This document shows positions 46,575-55,378 of a DNA stretch of 64,000 bases, piece after piece; position 1 is the stretch's first letter, and each line of letters begins with the position of its first letter. Source of the DNA: Desulfobulbaceae bacterium. GTDB lineage: Bacteria; Desulfobacterota; Desulfobulbia; Desulfobulbales; Desulfurivibrionaceae. A model generated the notes under the pieces. It saw only the letters and a list, made by a program, of their open reading frames with translations, did no database searches and had not been told where the DNA came from. The stretch spans positions 186,001-250,000 of the forward strand of contig SJBG01000001.1 of the NCBI GenBank assembly GCA_004332195.1, read 5' to 3'. Position numbers and translations under genes: made by a program.

Positions 46575-46716
46575 GGCCACCTTGAAAAATTGCTCTTTCG
46601 CCCGATTTCTGCGTTATGCGAAAAAAAATATCCTCGGAATATCAACCATATGCCTGCGGTAATTTTTTTTCGCATGCCTTGAACTCGAACAAAATAGCTA
46701 ATTTTTCAAGATAGCC
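46575..46716 (-). repeat. Repeat R1, copy D
   Basis: 142 bp, reverse orientation. Perfect TTAA duplication at 46571-46574 and 46717-46720. Together with the terminator it accounts for most of the 46532-46858 gap; the rest shows no gene. Confidence 0.92.
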
Positions 46717-46858
46717 TTAAACAAAGCGCAACTTTGTTTTTTCGATACAACGAACACGAGGCCGGGCATTGACGGCACTCACCGCTGAGTCCGGCAGGCC
46801 TGCTGTTTTTGCCGACTCGTCCAGCACGGGTCTTGGTGAGGCGTTTATCAGCCGATCT

Positions 46859-47233
46859 TTATATCTCCAGTACGGAGTTGTCTTCGCCATAGGCATTACG
46901 GCAACGCTGTTCATTGGTCGGGTCGGTCCACCAATGACCATCGACGATAAAGCGGTACTCGTAGCGACCGGGTTTAAGCATCATGTCTTTCTTGTGCAGT
47001 CCGCTTTTGAGTTTGCGCATTTTGTCTTTATCGTGTTGCCAGTCGTTGAAGTCGCCCACCAGGTAAACCTCGGCGGCCTCGGGAGCCATCAAGCTGAATT
47101 GTTGGTTAATACCTTGGCCACACCTTCGGCGGGCGGTGGTTGGGGTCGCCTCTTTTATGGCGGTTCGGGTTTTACATCCTTTCCCTTTCCCTTTTCCTTC
47201 TTCTTTCTGAGCGCCGGTGAACTTGGTTGTCAT
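46859..47233 (-). CDS. Stand-alone CBM48/AMPK-type glycogen-binding domain protein
   Basis: 124 residues. A basic, low-complexity N-terminus (KEEGKGKGKG) leads to a CBM48-like domain at about 45-124: QFSLMAPEAAEVYLVGDFND, WQHDKDKMRK, GRYEYRFIVDGHWWTDP with the tryptophans that stack on sugars. Such proteins bind glycogen or starch; some are fused to enzymes, but here no enzyme is attached. ATG 47233 has GAGGG about 6 bp upstream. The 299 bp between it and darP contain nothing I recognise. Confidence 0.85.
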   Translation of the reverse strand: MTTKFTGAQKEEGKGKGKGCKTRTAIKEATPTTARRRCGQGINQQFSLMAPEAAEVYLVGDFNDWQHDKDKMRKLKSGLHKKDMMLKPGRYEYRFIVDGHWWTDPTNEQRCRNAYGEDNSVLEI

Positions 47234-47532
47234 GGTTATCCCTCATTGGTTGAGCGTTGGCATAGAGCACCCTGAAACTTATTGGTTGTCTTTGGCCATC
47301 CTGGTAAAAATCGGCAGACTTTGTCAATAAAAAATAGCCTCATCAAATTGTTTATTGTCGAGACTCCTGCAGAAGTCTGAAAAGTAGTCTTGTTTATCAT
47401 TCACCCACGAAAATGAAAATCCAGTATTGCAAGTGGGTTACGTAACGCTCTGGATTCCCGTTTCCTGCTTATTGCCTGTCGGGACAGTCTTCACGATAAT
47501 AACGATTTTTGCAAGGGGTTCTGTCATCAGGA

Positions 47533-48078
47533 TTAAGCCCGCAGGCGTTGCTGGTCTTGCAGGCCTTTCAGTTGGCGAAAAATTTCCCGACTGTAGGCAA
47601 CTTTACGGCTACGAGCGTAGCGACCGGCCAGGACACGGATGTTGGCGCTGTCCAGGTCGGGGAACGCGCGCTGCGCCCGCTCCAGGCCGGAACTGGGCCA
47701 ATCGTTAAGCAGGGGCAGATCGAGAGCGCGAGCCTCTTCCATGGCTACGATGGCCTCGGTGATGATAGCCTGACGCAGGCTTTCTAATTCGTGGAGTTTT
47801 TCCTCTTCCCGAATTCGCGAACCTTTGCGTCGAGCGAGAAATTCTCCCAATTTATGGTGGTCATCCTCGCAACCGCGTAACTCTTTGGCGATGAATTTGA
47901 TTTGCCGCACGCGCGCGCCGCCGCTAAGGGGGCCAGCGGCCAGAATTTCCCTTTTGGTAAAATCATCAATCGGCAGAGTCTTGATTTCGCCCGGTGATAG
48001 TGCGACCAGTTCCTCGGCCAGCTTTTTCACCCGGCCCGCCTGTCTCTTTTTTTCCGACCTGCTAATATTCGGCTGCAT
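47533..48078 (-). CDS. darP: Ribosome-associated protein DarP (YjgA/DUF615)
   Basis: 181 residues, normal for the family. It helps 50S subunit assembly. Seen: SRSEKKRQAGRVKKLAEELV, LPIDDFTKREILAA, ARVRQIKFIAKELRG and the C-terminal RQLFRELK-like REIFRQLKGL. ATG 48078 is the family start. The upstream 370 bp hold repeat R1-E and the start region of divergent kdnB. Confidence 0.9.
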   Translation of the reverse strand: MQPNISRSEKKRQAGRVKKLAEELVALSPGEIKTLPIDDFTKREILAAGPLSGGARVRQIKFIAKELRGCEDDHHKLGEFLARRKGSRIREEEKLHELESLRQAIITEAIVAMEEARALDLPLLNDWPSSGLERAQRAFPDLDSANIRVLAGRYARSRKVAYSREIFRQLKGLQDQQRLRA

Positions 48079-48224
48079 CTTTTACGTGTGTTCCAAGGTG
48101 AGTTGCGGTAGAGTTGATGGTTAAGCAACACTAACAGCCGCTTGTTTTTTTTACAAACAAAAAAAACCTTGAAGCAAAACCACAACCCAATTATGAAATC
48201 CGGAATTTACAACTTAAGAGTGTA

Positions 48225-48365
48225 GGCTATCTTGAAAAATCAGCTATTTTGTTCGAGTTTACGGCATGAGCAAAAAATTACCGCAGGCATATAGTTGATA
48301 TTCTGAGGATAATTTTTTGAGTATAACACAGAAATCGGGCGAAAGAGCAATTTTTCAAGGTGGCC
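48225..48365 (+). repeat. Repeat R1, copy E
   Basis: 141 bp, same orientation as copy A. Perfect TGTA duplication at 48221-48224 and 48366-48369. It ends 83 bp before kdnB, so it could affect that gene's promoter. Confidence 0.92.
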
Positions 48366-48448
48366 TGTAGAATTCACGATTCACAACTCGGCCTTCAGAG
48401 GCATACCCAGCTTATTCAAGCAAAACAATCAGCGAAGAGGAAGATAGG

Positions 48449-49621
48449 ATGAATGGAAAAAGTTTTACCGTTAACCAGCCGACCCGGATTCACTTTGGCG
48501 TTGATAGTGCTAATGACTTGGCCGCGCTGGTACGGGAACTGGGGGGTAGTCGGGTTTTTCTGGTTATCGACCCCGGGGTGGTGGCTGCCGGTTTACTGGA
48601 GATTATCACCGCTTCGCTCCAAGTGGAAAAAGTGCCGTTTACCGTTTATGATCGGGTTGATCCGGAGCCGGGCCTGAAGCTGGCCGATAATGGCGCCAAG
48701 CTGGCCAAAAAAGCCAAATCTGACTGTGTGGTCGGGGTAGGTGGTGGTTCGGCTATGGATGTGGCTAAAGCGGTGAGTATTCTGTTGACTAACGGGGGTG
48801 CGGCTGAGGATTATATTGGTCTAGGTAAAATTGCCAAAAAAGGAATGCCAAAGATCATGATCCCCACCACCGCTGGAACCGGAGCCGAGGTTACTTTTAC
48901 CGCGGTTTTTGTCAACGAAAAAACCGGTTCCAAGGCAGGGATCAATGGTGATCCTCTTTATCCTGAGGTCGCCATCCTCGATCCGACCCTCACTATCAGT
49001 ATCCCCCCCCAGGTCACCGCCGCTACCGGCATTGATGCCTTGACTCACGCTATTGAGGCTTATGTCTCCACGCAGGCTCACCCCATTTCCGACATGTACG
49101 CCCTTGAAGCCATCGACCTGATCGTTGCCAACCTAAGCAAAGCTTACGCCAACGGTGGGAATATCGAGGCCCGTTCCGCTATGCTGTTGGGCAGCCTGCT
49201 GGCCGGCAAGGCCCTGGCTACGGCTGGAGTCGGTTTGGTGCACGCCATGGCCTATCCCCTGGGCGGAATCCACAAAATTCCCCACGGTTTGGCCAACGCC
49301 GTACTCCTGCCTTACGTGATGGACTACAACCTGATTGGCGCCCCGGAACATTTTAGGACCTTGGCGAAAATGTTGGGGGTGAATATCGGGGTCATGACGC
49401 GACGGGAGGCAGCCCAAGCTGCGGTGTCGGCGATTCGACATCTCAATGATGATGTGGGGATTCCCAAGAGTTTGCGGGACCTAGGAGTTCCCGGTGATGA
49501 TATTGCTAAAATGGCGAAAATAGCCCTGACCGTAACCCGCCCGGTGGCCAACAATCCCCGTAAGCCAAGTCGTGAGGATGTAGAGGCTATCTACGCAAAA
49601 GCCATGAACGGTTGGGAATAA
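48449..49621 (+). CDS. kdnB: Iron-containing alcohol dehydrogenase, predicted Kdo 8-dehydrogenase
   Basis: 390 residues. Group III Fe-ADH with NAD-binding GVGGGSAMDVAKAV and metal ligands in DALTHAIEAYVS, GLVHAMAYPLGG and HKIPHGLANAVLLPY. On its own it would be a general alcohol dehydrogenase. Its neighbours, a DegT-type aminotransferase and kdsB, match the Shewanella kdnB-kdnA-kdsB set, in which KdnB oxidises the C8 hydroxyl of Kdo. I therefore assign that role by context. A ribosome site GAGGAAGATAGG precedes ATG 48449. Confidence 0.78.
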   Translation: MNGKSFTVNQPTRIHFGVDSANDLAALVRELGGSRVFLVIDPGVVAAGLLEIITASLQVEKVPFTVYDRVDPEPGLKLADNGAKLAKKAKSDCVVGVGGGSAMDVAKAVSILLTNGGAAEDYIGLGKIAKKGMPKIMIPTTAGTGAEVTFTAVFVNEKTGSKAGINGDPLYPEVAILDPTLTISIPPQVTAATGIDALTHAIEAYVSTQAHPISDMYALEAIDLIVANLSKAYANGGNIEARSAMLLGSLLAGKALATAGVGLVHAMAYPLGGIHKIPHGLANAVLLPYVMDYNLIGAPEHFRTLAKMLGVNIGVMTRREAAQAAVSAIRHLNDDVGIPKSLRDLGVPGDDIAKMAKIALTVTRPVANNPRKPSREDVEAIYAKAMNGWE

Positions 49622-49700
49622 CCGACGGTGGCGAAATTAAGCCATGCGGGAGAATGGTCTGCGCTCAGTGTCCTTTTTTGTTGGGATACCTTGGGACACC

Positions 49701-49774
49701 GTTATTTTGTCCTGAAAAGATATTTCGCCGGTTTCGGCCTAATCACGAGTAGTTACGGTGATCTTTGCAATAAC
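49701..49774. repeat. Repeat R4, copy 2
   Basis: Resembles 27637-27710 over about 74 bp. It occupies part of the 178-bp gap between kdnB and kdnA. Confidence 0.55.
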
Positions 49775-49799
49775 CTCATAAAGAGTTAAGGAGGGGCTT

Positions 49800-51005
49800 A
49801 TGCCTGGTTTTGAAGTATTTGGCGTCGAGGAAAAAAAGGAGATCGATGAGGTTTTAGCTACCGGGGTTCTGTTCCGCTATGAATTTCCTCAGGAACGCCG
49901 GGGAATCTACAAGGTTCGTCAGTTTGAAGAGGACTTTGCCCGTTATTGCGGAGTGGCTCACGCCCAGGCGGTAAGCTCTGGCACCGCCGCTCTTAAGGTG
50001 GCCTTGACGGCCATGGGAGTGGGGCCAGGTGATGAGGTAATCACCCAGGGTTTCACCTTTGTCGCCACCTGGGAGGCGATTTTCGATGTTGGAGCACTCC
50101 CGATCTTTGCCGAGGTTGATGACACCTTGAATCTGGATCCGGCGAATCTGGAGAGTAAAATCACGGCCAAGACCAAAGCGATCATTCCGGTTCATATGCT
50201 AGGGGCGCCGGCCCGAATTAAAGAGATCAAGGCCATTGCCGACCGGTATCAGATCCCGGTTTTAGAGGATACCGCCCAGGCGCCGGGCGCGGGAATCGAC
50301 GGGCGCAAATGCGGTTCTTTTGGTCTGTGTGGCACTTTTTCCTTTGACCCGGTCAAAACCTTAACCACCGGTGAGGGCGGGATGATCGTCACCGATGATC
50401 AAGATCTTTGGCGGAAGATGAGCGAATATCACGATCATGGTCATGACCATATCAAGAACCCCGGGGGACGGGGCGGTGAGCGCCGCAGCTTTATAGGTTT
50501 CAATTTCCGGATGATGGAACTCCAGGGGGCCATCGGTTTGGCGCAACTGGCCAAGCTCGACGGAATTGTCGCCGCCCAACGACGCAACAAGGAGACTCTT
50601 GCCAAACTGGTGGCCGAACTGCCGGGGGTGAGCTTCCGCACGGTGCCTGATCCGGCCGGCGACAACGCTTCCTTCCTGGCCTTTTTCCTGCCCGATGAGG
50701 TCACGACCAAACAAGTCAATGCAATTCTCGGACAAAACGGTGCCGGGGCGGTCTATTTTGCCAATAATACCTGGCACTATTATCCCAAATGGGAACATCT
50801 TCTGGCCGCCTCCACCCTGGCTCGCTCCGGCTGGCCCTTCAAGGAAGCCGATGGTCGCCGCCGGGTTCATTACGACCCCAAGGCCCTGCCTCAATCGGCG
50901 GCCCTGATTGATCGGCTGCTGGTTTATCCGGTGCCGGTCAAGCTGACCGACGAACGTCTGGAACAAATCGCCAAAGCCGTTAAGGCCGCCAAGGCCGCTG
51001 GTTGA
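49800..51005 (+). CDS. kdnA: DegT/DnrJ-type PLP aminotransferase, predicted 8-amino-Kdo synthase
   Basis: 401 residues. The sugar-aminotransferase family is shown by AQAVSSGTAALKVALTAMGV, GDEVITQGFTFVATWEAI, DTAQAPGAGIDG and the PLP lysine in FDPVKTLTTGEGGMIVTD. With kdnB it should convert the 8-aldehyde of Kdo to 8-amino-3,8-dideoxy-manno-octulosonate, taking nitrogen from glutamate. ATG 49800 has AAGGAGG 8 bp upstream. Other DegT products (perosamine, aminosugars) remain possible; the kdnB and kdsB neighbours favour KdnA. Confidence 0.8.
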   Translation: MPGFEVFGVEEKKEIDEVLATGVLFRYEFPQERRGIYKVRQFEEDFARYCGVAHAQAVSSGTAALKVALTAMGVGPGDEVITQGFTFVATWEAIFDVGALPIFAEVDDTLNLDPANLESKITAKTKAIIPVHMLGAPARIKEIKAIADRYQIPVLEDTAQAPGAGIDGRKCGSFGLCGTFSFDPVKTLTTGEGGMIVTDDQDLWRKMSEYHDHGHDHIKNPGGRGGERRSFIGFNFRMMELQGAIGLAQLAKLDGIVAAQRRNKETLAKLVAELPGVSFRTVPDPAGDNASFLAFFLPDEVTTKQVNAILGQNGAGAVYFANNTWHYYPKWEHLLAASTLARSGWPFKEADGRRRVHYDPKALPQSAALIDRLLVYPVPVKLTDERLEQIAKAVKAAKAAG

Positions 51006-51032
51006 TACGGCTTGAGTACCCTGGCTTGGCGA

Positions 51033-51875
51033 TCAGCCGGGTTTTGCGGTCAAATAGATATCAAAGCGACTGCTTTTGCCGCTTAAAGAAAAACTGGGGG
51101 ATTTATTGACCAGAAACGGAGCCAAGCGGGGTCTTTTAACCACCACCCGCCGCTGGGCCTTGCTCAGAGCCAGGGTCAGCAACTTATCGGCATCGGGGTC
51201 GCTGCCGATAAGTTGGCGCAGTACCTGCGACTCTTTTTTAACCAGGGAGCTTTTGTCCTTTTTGGGAAACATGGGGTCCAGGTAGATTACCTCAGCTCCG
51301 CGAAAGTCAAACTGAGCCAGGAAGCCCTGAGCGTCCCCAGAAATCAAATGCATTCTAGCCCGAACTATCGCGGCAATTTCTGGAACGGCCAGAGCCCGGT
51401 GTAGACCGTCGGCCAACAGAGCATGAATCAATGGGGAACGTTCGATCAGTCGGACCTGGCAGCCTAGAGAGGCCAAAATAAAGGCATCCCGGCCCAAGCC
51501 GGCAGTAGCGTCAATAACGGTAAGCGCCGGTTGGCCCTTGATTCCCACCGCCCGGGCCAGGCTTTGTTGTCGCCCCCCGCCGTGGAGTCGGCGGTGCTTA
51601 AGTTTAGCGCTTGAAAAATCGACATAAATTGGCCCCGGAGAATTTTTGCCGGTTTGGTGCAGCTCCAGACGTTCCGGGGTGAGCAACAGTAAAAATGGCG
51701 GCGGCGACTGGCAACTGTCAGCCAGGGGCAGACGCAGGCGACGGGCCAAGTGGATGGCTGTCGTTGTTTGAGCCGGCTTGGCAGCCGCCACCGCAATTAA
51801 TGGCGAAAGCTTTTGCTCGCCTTGATCGAAGCGGGGTGGGGCGCTGCCTGAGTTGCCGAGGGGTGGTTTTTTCAA
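51033..51875 (-). CDS. rsmJ: 16S rRNA (guanine-1516-N2)-methyltransferase
   Basis: 280 residues. SAM motif I is DATAGLGRDAFILASLG; the catalytic motif is YLDPMFPKKDKSS and the C-terminus has RRVVVKRP, all typical of RsmJ/YhiQ. The N-terminus is longer than in E. coli. The start is TTG 51875 in the open frame without a clear ribosome site, so the true start is uncertain. It lies on the opposite strand between kdnA and kdsB. Confidence 0.88.
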   Translation of the reverse strand: MKKPPLGNSGSAPPRFDQGEQKLSPLIAVAAAKPAQTTTAIHLARRLRLPLADSCQSPPPFLLLLTPERLELHQTGKNSPGPIYVDFSSAKLKHRRLHGGGRQQSLARAVGIKGQPALTVIDATAGLGRDAFILASLGCQVRLIERSPLIHALLADGLHRALAVPEIAAIVRARMHLISGDAQGFLAQFDFRGAEVIYLDPMFPKKDKSSLVKKESQVLRQLIGSDPDADKLLTLALSKAQRRVVVKRPRLAPFLVNKSPSFSLSGKSSRFDIYLTAKPG

Positions 51876-51945
51876 TGTACAGTAAAAATAAAGTTTTGTT
51901 TTTAAAAATATGTTTCCACTTTTGTTGGCGCGAGGTTATAGGATA

Positions 51946-52704
51946 ATGGATTTTGGGACAAAAAAACAGCCTGAAGTGGTAGCCGTTATTCCGGCCCGCT
52001 ATCATTCCAACCGTTTTGAGGGCAAGCCTTTGGCCTTGATCAAGGGCAAACCGATGATTCAGCGGGTTTATGAGCGCACCCTGACGGCACCGCTACTTTC
52101 CCGGGTGGCAGTGGCCACCGATGATCAGCGGATTGCCGATTGCGTTCAGGCCTTTGGCGGCGAGGTGGTGATGACTCGTCGCGATCATGTCTCCGGGACC
52201 GATCGCTTAGCCGAGGCCGTCGACATTATGGGGATCAACGAGCAGGATGTGGTGGTCAATATTCAGGGAGATCAGCCGCTGTTTGCCCCCGAGGTTGTGG
52301 AGCAGGTGGCCGACCCACTGCTGAGAGATCCCGCCCTGGTCATGGCCACCTTGATCTACCGAATCAATCGGCCCGAGGAGATCAACGACCCTAATCATGT
52401 GAAAACGGTCTTCGATCATCACGGTCGGGCTCTCTATTTTTCCCGTTCCCCCATTCCGCACCAGCGTGACCTCGCCGGTTCTACTCCCACTTACTACAAA
52501 CACCTGGGGTTTTATGCCTATCGCAAAAGTTTTTTGTTAACTTTTGTCGACTTGCCGGAAGGAGAATGGGAGCACTTTGAAAAACTCGAACAATTGCGGG
52601 CCCTGGAATATGGTTACGCTATTCAGGTGATACTCACCGAACACGACTCAGTTGAGGTTGACACCCCCGCCGATTTGCAGCGGGTGATTGAGTTGCTGGC
52701 GTGA
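51946..52704 (+). CDS. kdsB: 3-deoxy-manno-octulosonate cytidylyltransferase
   Basis: 252 residues, normal for KdsB. It couples CTP to Kdo, or to 8-amino-Kdo in strains with kdnAB, before transfer to lipid A. Seen: VVAVIPARYHSNRFEGKPLA, VVMTRRDHVSGTDRLAEAV, VNIQGDQPL and ALYFSRSPIPH. I start at ATG 51946 (MDFGTKKQPEVVAVIPAR), since the longer frame has no family match. Confidence 0.95.
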   Translation: MDFGTKKQPEVVAVIPARYHSNRFEGKPLALIKGKPMIQRVYERTLTAPLLSRVAVATDDQRIADCVQAFGGEVVMTRRDHVSGTDRLAEAVDIMGINEQDVVVNIQGDQPLFAPEVVEQVADPLLRDPALVMATLIYRINRPEEINDPNHVKTVFDHHGRALYFSRSPIPHQRDLAGSTPTYYKHLGFYAYRKSFLLTFVDLPEGEWEHFEKLEQLRALEYGYAIQVILTEHDSVEVDTPADLQRVIELLA

Positions 52705-52729
52705 ACCAAAACCGGCTCTTGGTGATCTT

Positions 52730-53492
52730 TTAGGCCTCCCACAGGCATTTGCGGGAGTGGACATCTCGCTGGAGCAGGTGGCGGCTGTAGTAGTCGAGAA
52801 AGTTTGCGGCCTCCTTGCCGTTTGTTGGCGATAATTGGAGGCGGGCAAGCTTGTTGGTGGTCAGATCCTGAGCTTTGGCCAGGATTCTGGCCGTGGCTAC
52901 CGATAGGGGAATCAGGCCGTGGTGACGGCGTTGGTTGCAGGCCCGGCAGAGCAGGCCGCCGTTGCCGAGACTGAAATGGTAAGGGCGAGCCGCGCTATCC
53001 ATGGTGCCGCACCCCAGGCAACCACCGAGATTGGGGCGGTAGCCCCAAATATCCAGCAGTTTTATTTCAAAGAAAATAACCTTTTGGGCCAGTTCTTGGT
53101 GCGCGACTACGGTATTTATACCAGTTAAACCCCAAACCAGCAGAGAGAAAATGCGAGGATCGGCATCAACCTCCCTGGTCCATAGCTGGACCAGTTCCCC
53201 CACCAGACTAGCGGCGGCGTAACAAAGATAATCATTACGAATGGCGGGAAACGATCGCAGCAGCTCGGCTTGGTCGACGCGCACCAGGGGCGCTGCGTCG
53301 GCCTTCCTCGTAGTCAAGATCCAACAGGGAAAAAAGTTCCAACTTGTTTACGAAGCGAATGAGGCTGCGCTTAGCGCCCTTGGCGATGCCATTAAATTTG
53401 CCGGTTTCCCGGCCGTAAAAGGTGACAATTTTGTCGGCTTCGCCGTAACTTTTTACGGCCAGCACTACGGCTCTAGTTTGTTTAACCGGCAT
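52730..53492 (-). pseudogene. recO: recO, split by a frameshift
   Basis: From ATG 53492 the N-terminal OB domain reads VKQTRAVVLAVKSYGEADKI, TGKFNGIAKGAKRSLIRFVN, LLDLDYEEGRR, then runs out of frame. The remaining domain (PLVRVDQAELLRSFPAIRND, CLGCGTMDS) continues in another frame to 52730. The switch lies near 53295-53305 and needs one inserted or two lost bases. RecO loads RecA with RecR at gaps. The C-terminal zinc cysteines (CLGC ... CRAC) are intact. Either the gene is inactive or the sequence has an error. Confidence 0.85.
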
Positions 53493-53533
53493 AGCCTGGG
53501 GCAAGTTTAGGGGTTGAGTTAGGTGGCGCTGGT

Positions 53534-53788
53534 GTAACTCATTCAGGAGTGCCCCATATTGGTTCATTTGGGACTTCGAAGCATACTTATTGCCACCTTG
53601 AAAAATTGCTCTTTCGCCCGATTTCCGCGTTATGCTCAAAAAATTATCCTCGGAATATCAACCATATGCCTGCGGTAATTTTTTTTCGCATGCCTTGAAC
53701 TCGAACAAAATAGCTAATTTTTCAAGGTGGCCTTATGCTATTTAAGAAGGCCAAAATGGGATAAGATGGGGTACTCCTGAATAGTTAC
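53534..53788. repeat. Repeat R2, copy interrupted by R1-F
   Basis: Left half begins GTAACTCATTCAGGAGTGCC and right half ends ACTCCTGAATAGTTAC. Removal of R1-F and one TTAT gives GCATACTTATGCTATTTAAG, matching GCATACTTGTGCTATTTAAG of the intact copy at 13313-13420. The gap between recO and the RodZ-like gene contains little else. Confidence 0.9.
53591..53732 (-). repeat. Repeat R1, copy F, nested in R2
   Basis: 142 bp, reverse orientation, with first base T instead of G. Perfect TTAT duplication at 53587-53590 and 53733-53736. The uninterrupted host sequence is known from the other R2 copy, so the boundaries of the insertion are exact. Confidence 0.94.
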
Positions 53789-53833
53789 GGTCGCTTAATA
53801 AGGCTACCGGGGGAACGACCGGGGGGTTGGGGG

Positions 53834-54310
53834 TCAGAAGTGGTTGGTGTAGGCCCAGTAGGTGAAAAAAATCAGCATTACTAACAGAAGCAGCAGGCCA
53901 AAGACCCGTATAACGGTTAAGCTACAGGGAATTTCCGCCATGTTTCCCGTGGTTATGGTTTCCCTAATGTCAATTGTTTCAGTGACTACGGAGTTTGGCA
54001 AACCCTGTTCCTTGAGGTGCAAACGGAGAGCATCTTTCGGGTCAAGCCCAAGGTGAGCGGCGTAGACCCGGACAAAACCGCGAACAAAGTTTGCAGCGGG
54101 TAAGGTGTGAAGATGGTTTTCCTCCAGGGCCTTAAGGGTTGAGGCCTTGATCCGAATCGCTGCGGCTACTTCCTCCAAAGACCATCCTTGAGCCGTACGG
54201 GCGCTTTGCAGTCTCCGACCCAAGGGTTCCTGATCGTCACCGGAGTACTTGGGGCCATTCCCGGAAGCCTCATCAATACCGGGTTGCCTGGTCGCTGTCT
54301 GATTCCCCAT
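53834..54310 (-). CDS. RodZ-like helix-turn-helix membrane protein
   Basis: 158 residues. A Cro/CI-type HTH at about 30-105 (LGRRLQSARTAQGWSLEEVA, KALEENHLHTLPAANFVRGF) is followed by a single membrane helix near the C-terminus (VFGLLLLLVMLIFFTYWAYT). This is the RodZ N-terminal and membrane layout, but without the periplasmic domain, so it is a short RodZ-like protein. RodZ links MreB to cell shape. It follows the SurA-like gene by 57 bp on the same strand. Confidence 0.8.
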   Translation of the reverse strand: MGNQTATRQPGIDEASGNGPKYSGDDQEPLGRRLQSARTAQGWSLEEVAAAIRIKASTLKALEENHLHTLPAANFVRGFVRVYAAHLGLDPKDALRLHLKEQGLPNSVVTETIDIRETITTGNMAEIPCSLTVIRVFGLLLLLVMLIFFTYWAYTNHF

Positions 54311-54367
54311 TTATTTGGTGGTCATGGAAAATTATCCCGCTTACTGGTCACCATAAGCCGATCATCC

Positions 54368-55375
54368 CTACAGCATAATTTTGATGTAGGCCCCTGCGCG
54401 CAGATTTTCAACCCATTTTTCAAATTGTATTTCCAGGGCTTGACGATAAAGTTTTTCCCTGATTTCTTCCTTGACCTCCTCGTAGGCGCGTGGGCTGCGG
54501 ACCACGCCCTGGTCGGAGAGCAGTTGGAAAAACTGGAAGAAAGTTGCTGTTTCCAGCACCGAGGTAAGGTCCCCCGGAGACAGGGCCGATATGTATCGTT
54601 GTATTTCCGGGGATAGTTTGTTCTTTTTTAGTACCCCTAAATCCCCACCGAGGGAGCCGGAAGGTAGATCGGAAAGCTCGCGAGCCAATTTTCGGAAATC
54701 ACCCCCGGCCAAAACTTGCTCTCGAGCCCTCAGGGCCCGTTGGCGCGCCTCCTCTTTGGCTTCGGCGCTTGGTGATGACCATACAAAGCCCATCTGAAGG
54801 AGGTGATAAGCTTTGGGGTCGATCAGTCCGGCGTAGTTTTGCTCGTAGTACTCGCGAATGCTTTTTTCGGGAATAATAACCCGTTCCCGGACCTCAAGAC
54901 TAAGCAGGCGGGACTGAAGTATATGAAAGCGCAGGGTCTTGCGATAGTCGGCAATGGTCATTCCGACTCGTCGCAAATCACGTTGAAGGTATTCCTTGGT
55001 TATCTGATTTTCCGCCAACAAACTATCCAGGGCCTGGTCAATCTCCCTTTCATCGACGAGAATTCCTCGGTTGACGGCCTGCTGCTCTACCAGTAAATTG
55101 TCGATCATCCCGGAGAGTATTTGCCGTCGGATCTCAGCCCGGGCCCTTGCCTGTTCGGCTTCCGGCACCCGGTGGAGCAACTGCTGTTCCCGGTGGCCCA
55201 GTTCGCGGTCAAGTTCGGATAGAGTGATGATTTCGCCATTAACACTGGCCACCACCCGGTCCACAACTTGGGCGGCGACAACTGGCGCCCCACCCAGGGT
55301 CGCCAACAGCAAGCAGCCGGTTATTACGGCCCGGAGGCTAAATCGCAGCGATTTTAAGATGTTGTCGGTGATCAT
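54368..55375 (-). CDS. SurA-like periplasmic peptidyl-prolyl isomerase
   Basis: 335 residues with a signal peptide ending near residue 35 (VAA-Q). The SurA N-terminal chaperone domain is seen in VDRVVASVNGEIITLSELDR and LLVEQQAVNRGILVDEREID. A parvulin domain occupies about 175-285 (AYHLLQMGFVWSS, GGDFRKLARELSDLPSGSLG quoted in part). Proteins of this type bring outer-membrane proteins to BamA. The start ATG 55375 is 3 bp after the mfd stop. bamA lies 4 kb upstream in the same direction. Confidence 0.86.
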   Translation of the reverse strand: MITDNILKSLRFSLRAVITGCLLLATLGGAPVVAAQVVDRVVASVNGEIITLSELDRELGHREQQLLHRVPEAEQARARAEIRRQILSGMIDNLLVEQQAVNRGILVDEREIDQALDSLLAENQITKEYLQRDLRRVGMTIADYRKTLRFHILQSRLLSLEVRERVIIPEKSIREYYEQNYAGLIDPKAYHLLQMGFVWSSPSAEAKEEARQRALRAREQVLAGGDFRKLARELSDLPSGSLGGDLGVLKKNKLSPEIQRYISALSPGDLTSVLETATFFQFFQLLSDQGVVRSPRAYEEVKEEIREKLYRQALEIQFEKWVENLRAGAYIKIML

Positions 55376-55378
55376 TTT

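Noticed and set aside
46769-47275. Plus-strand gene overlapping the CBM48 gene
   Set aside because: The minus-strand frame has a clear CBM48 domain and ribosome site; the plus frame is its shadow.
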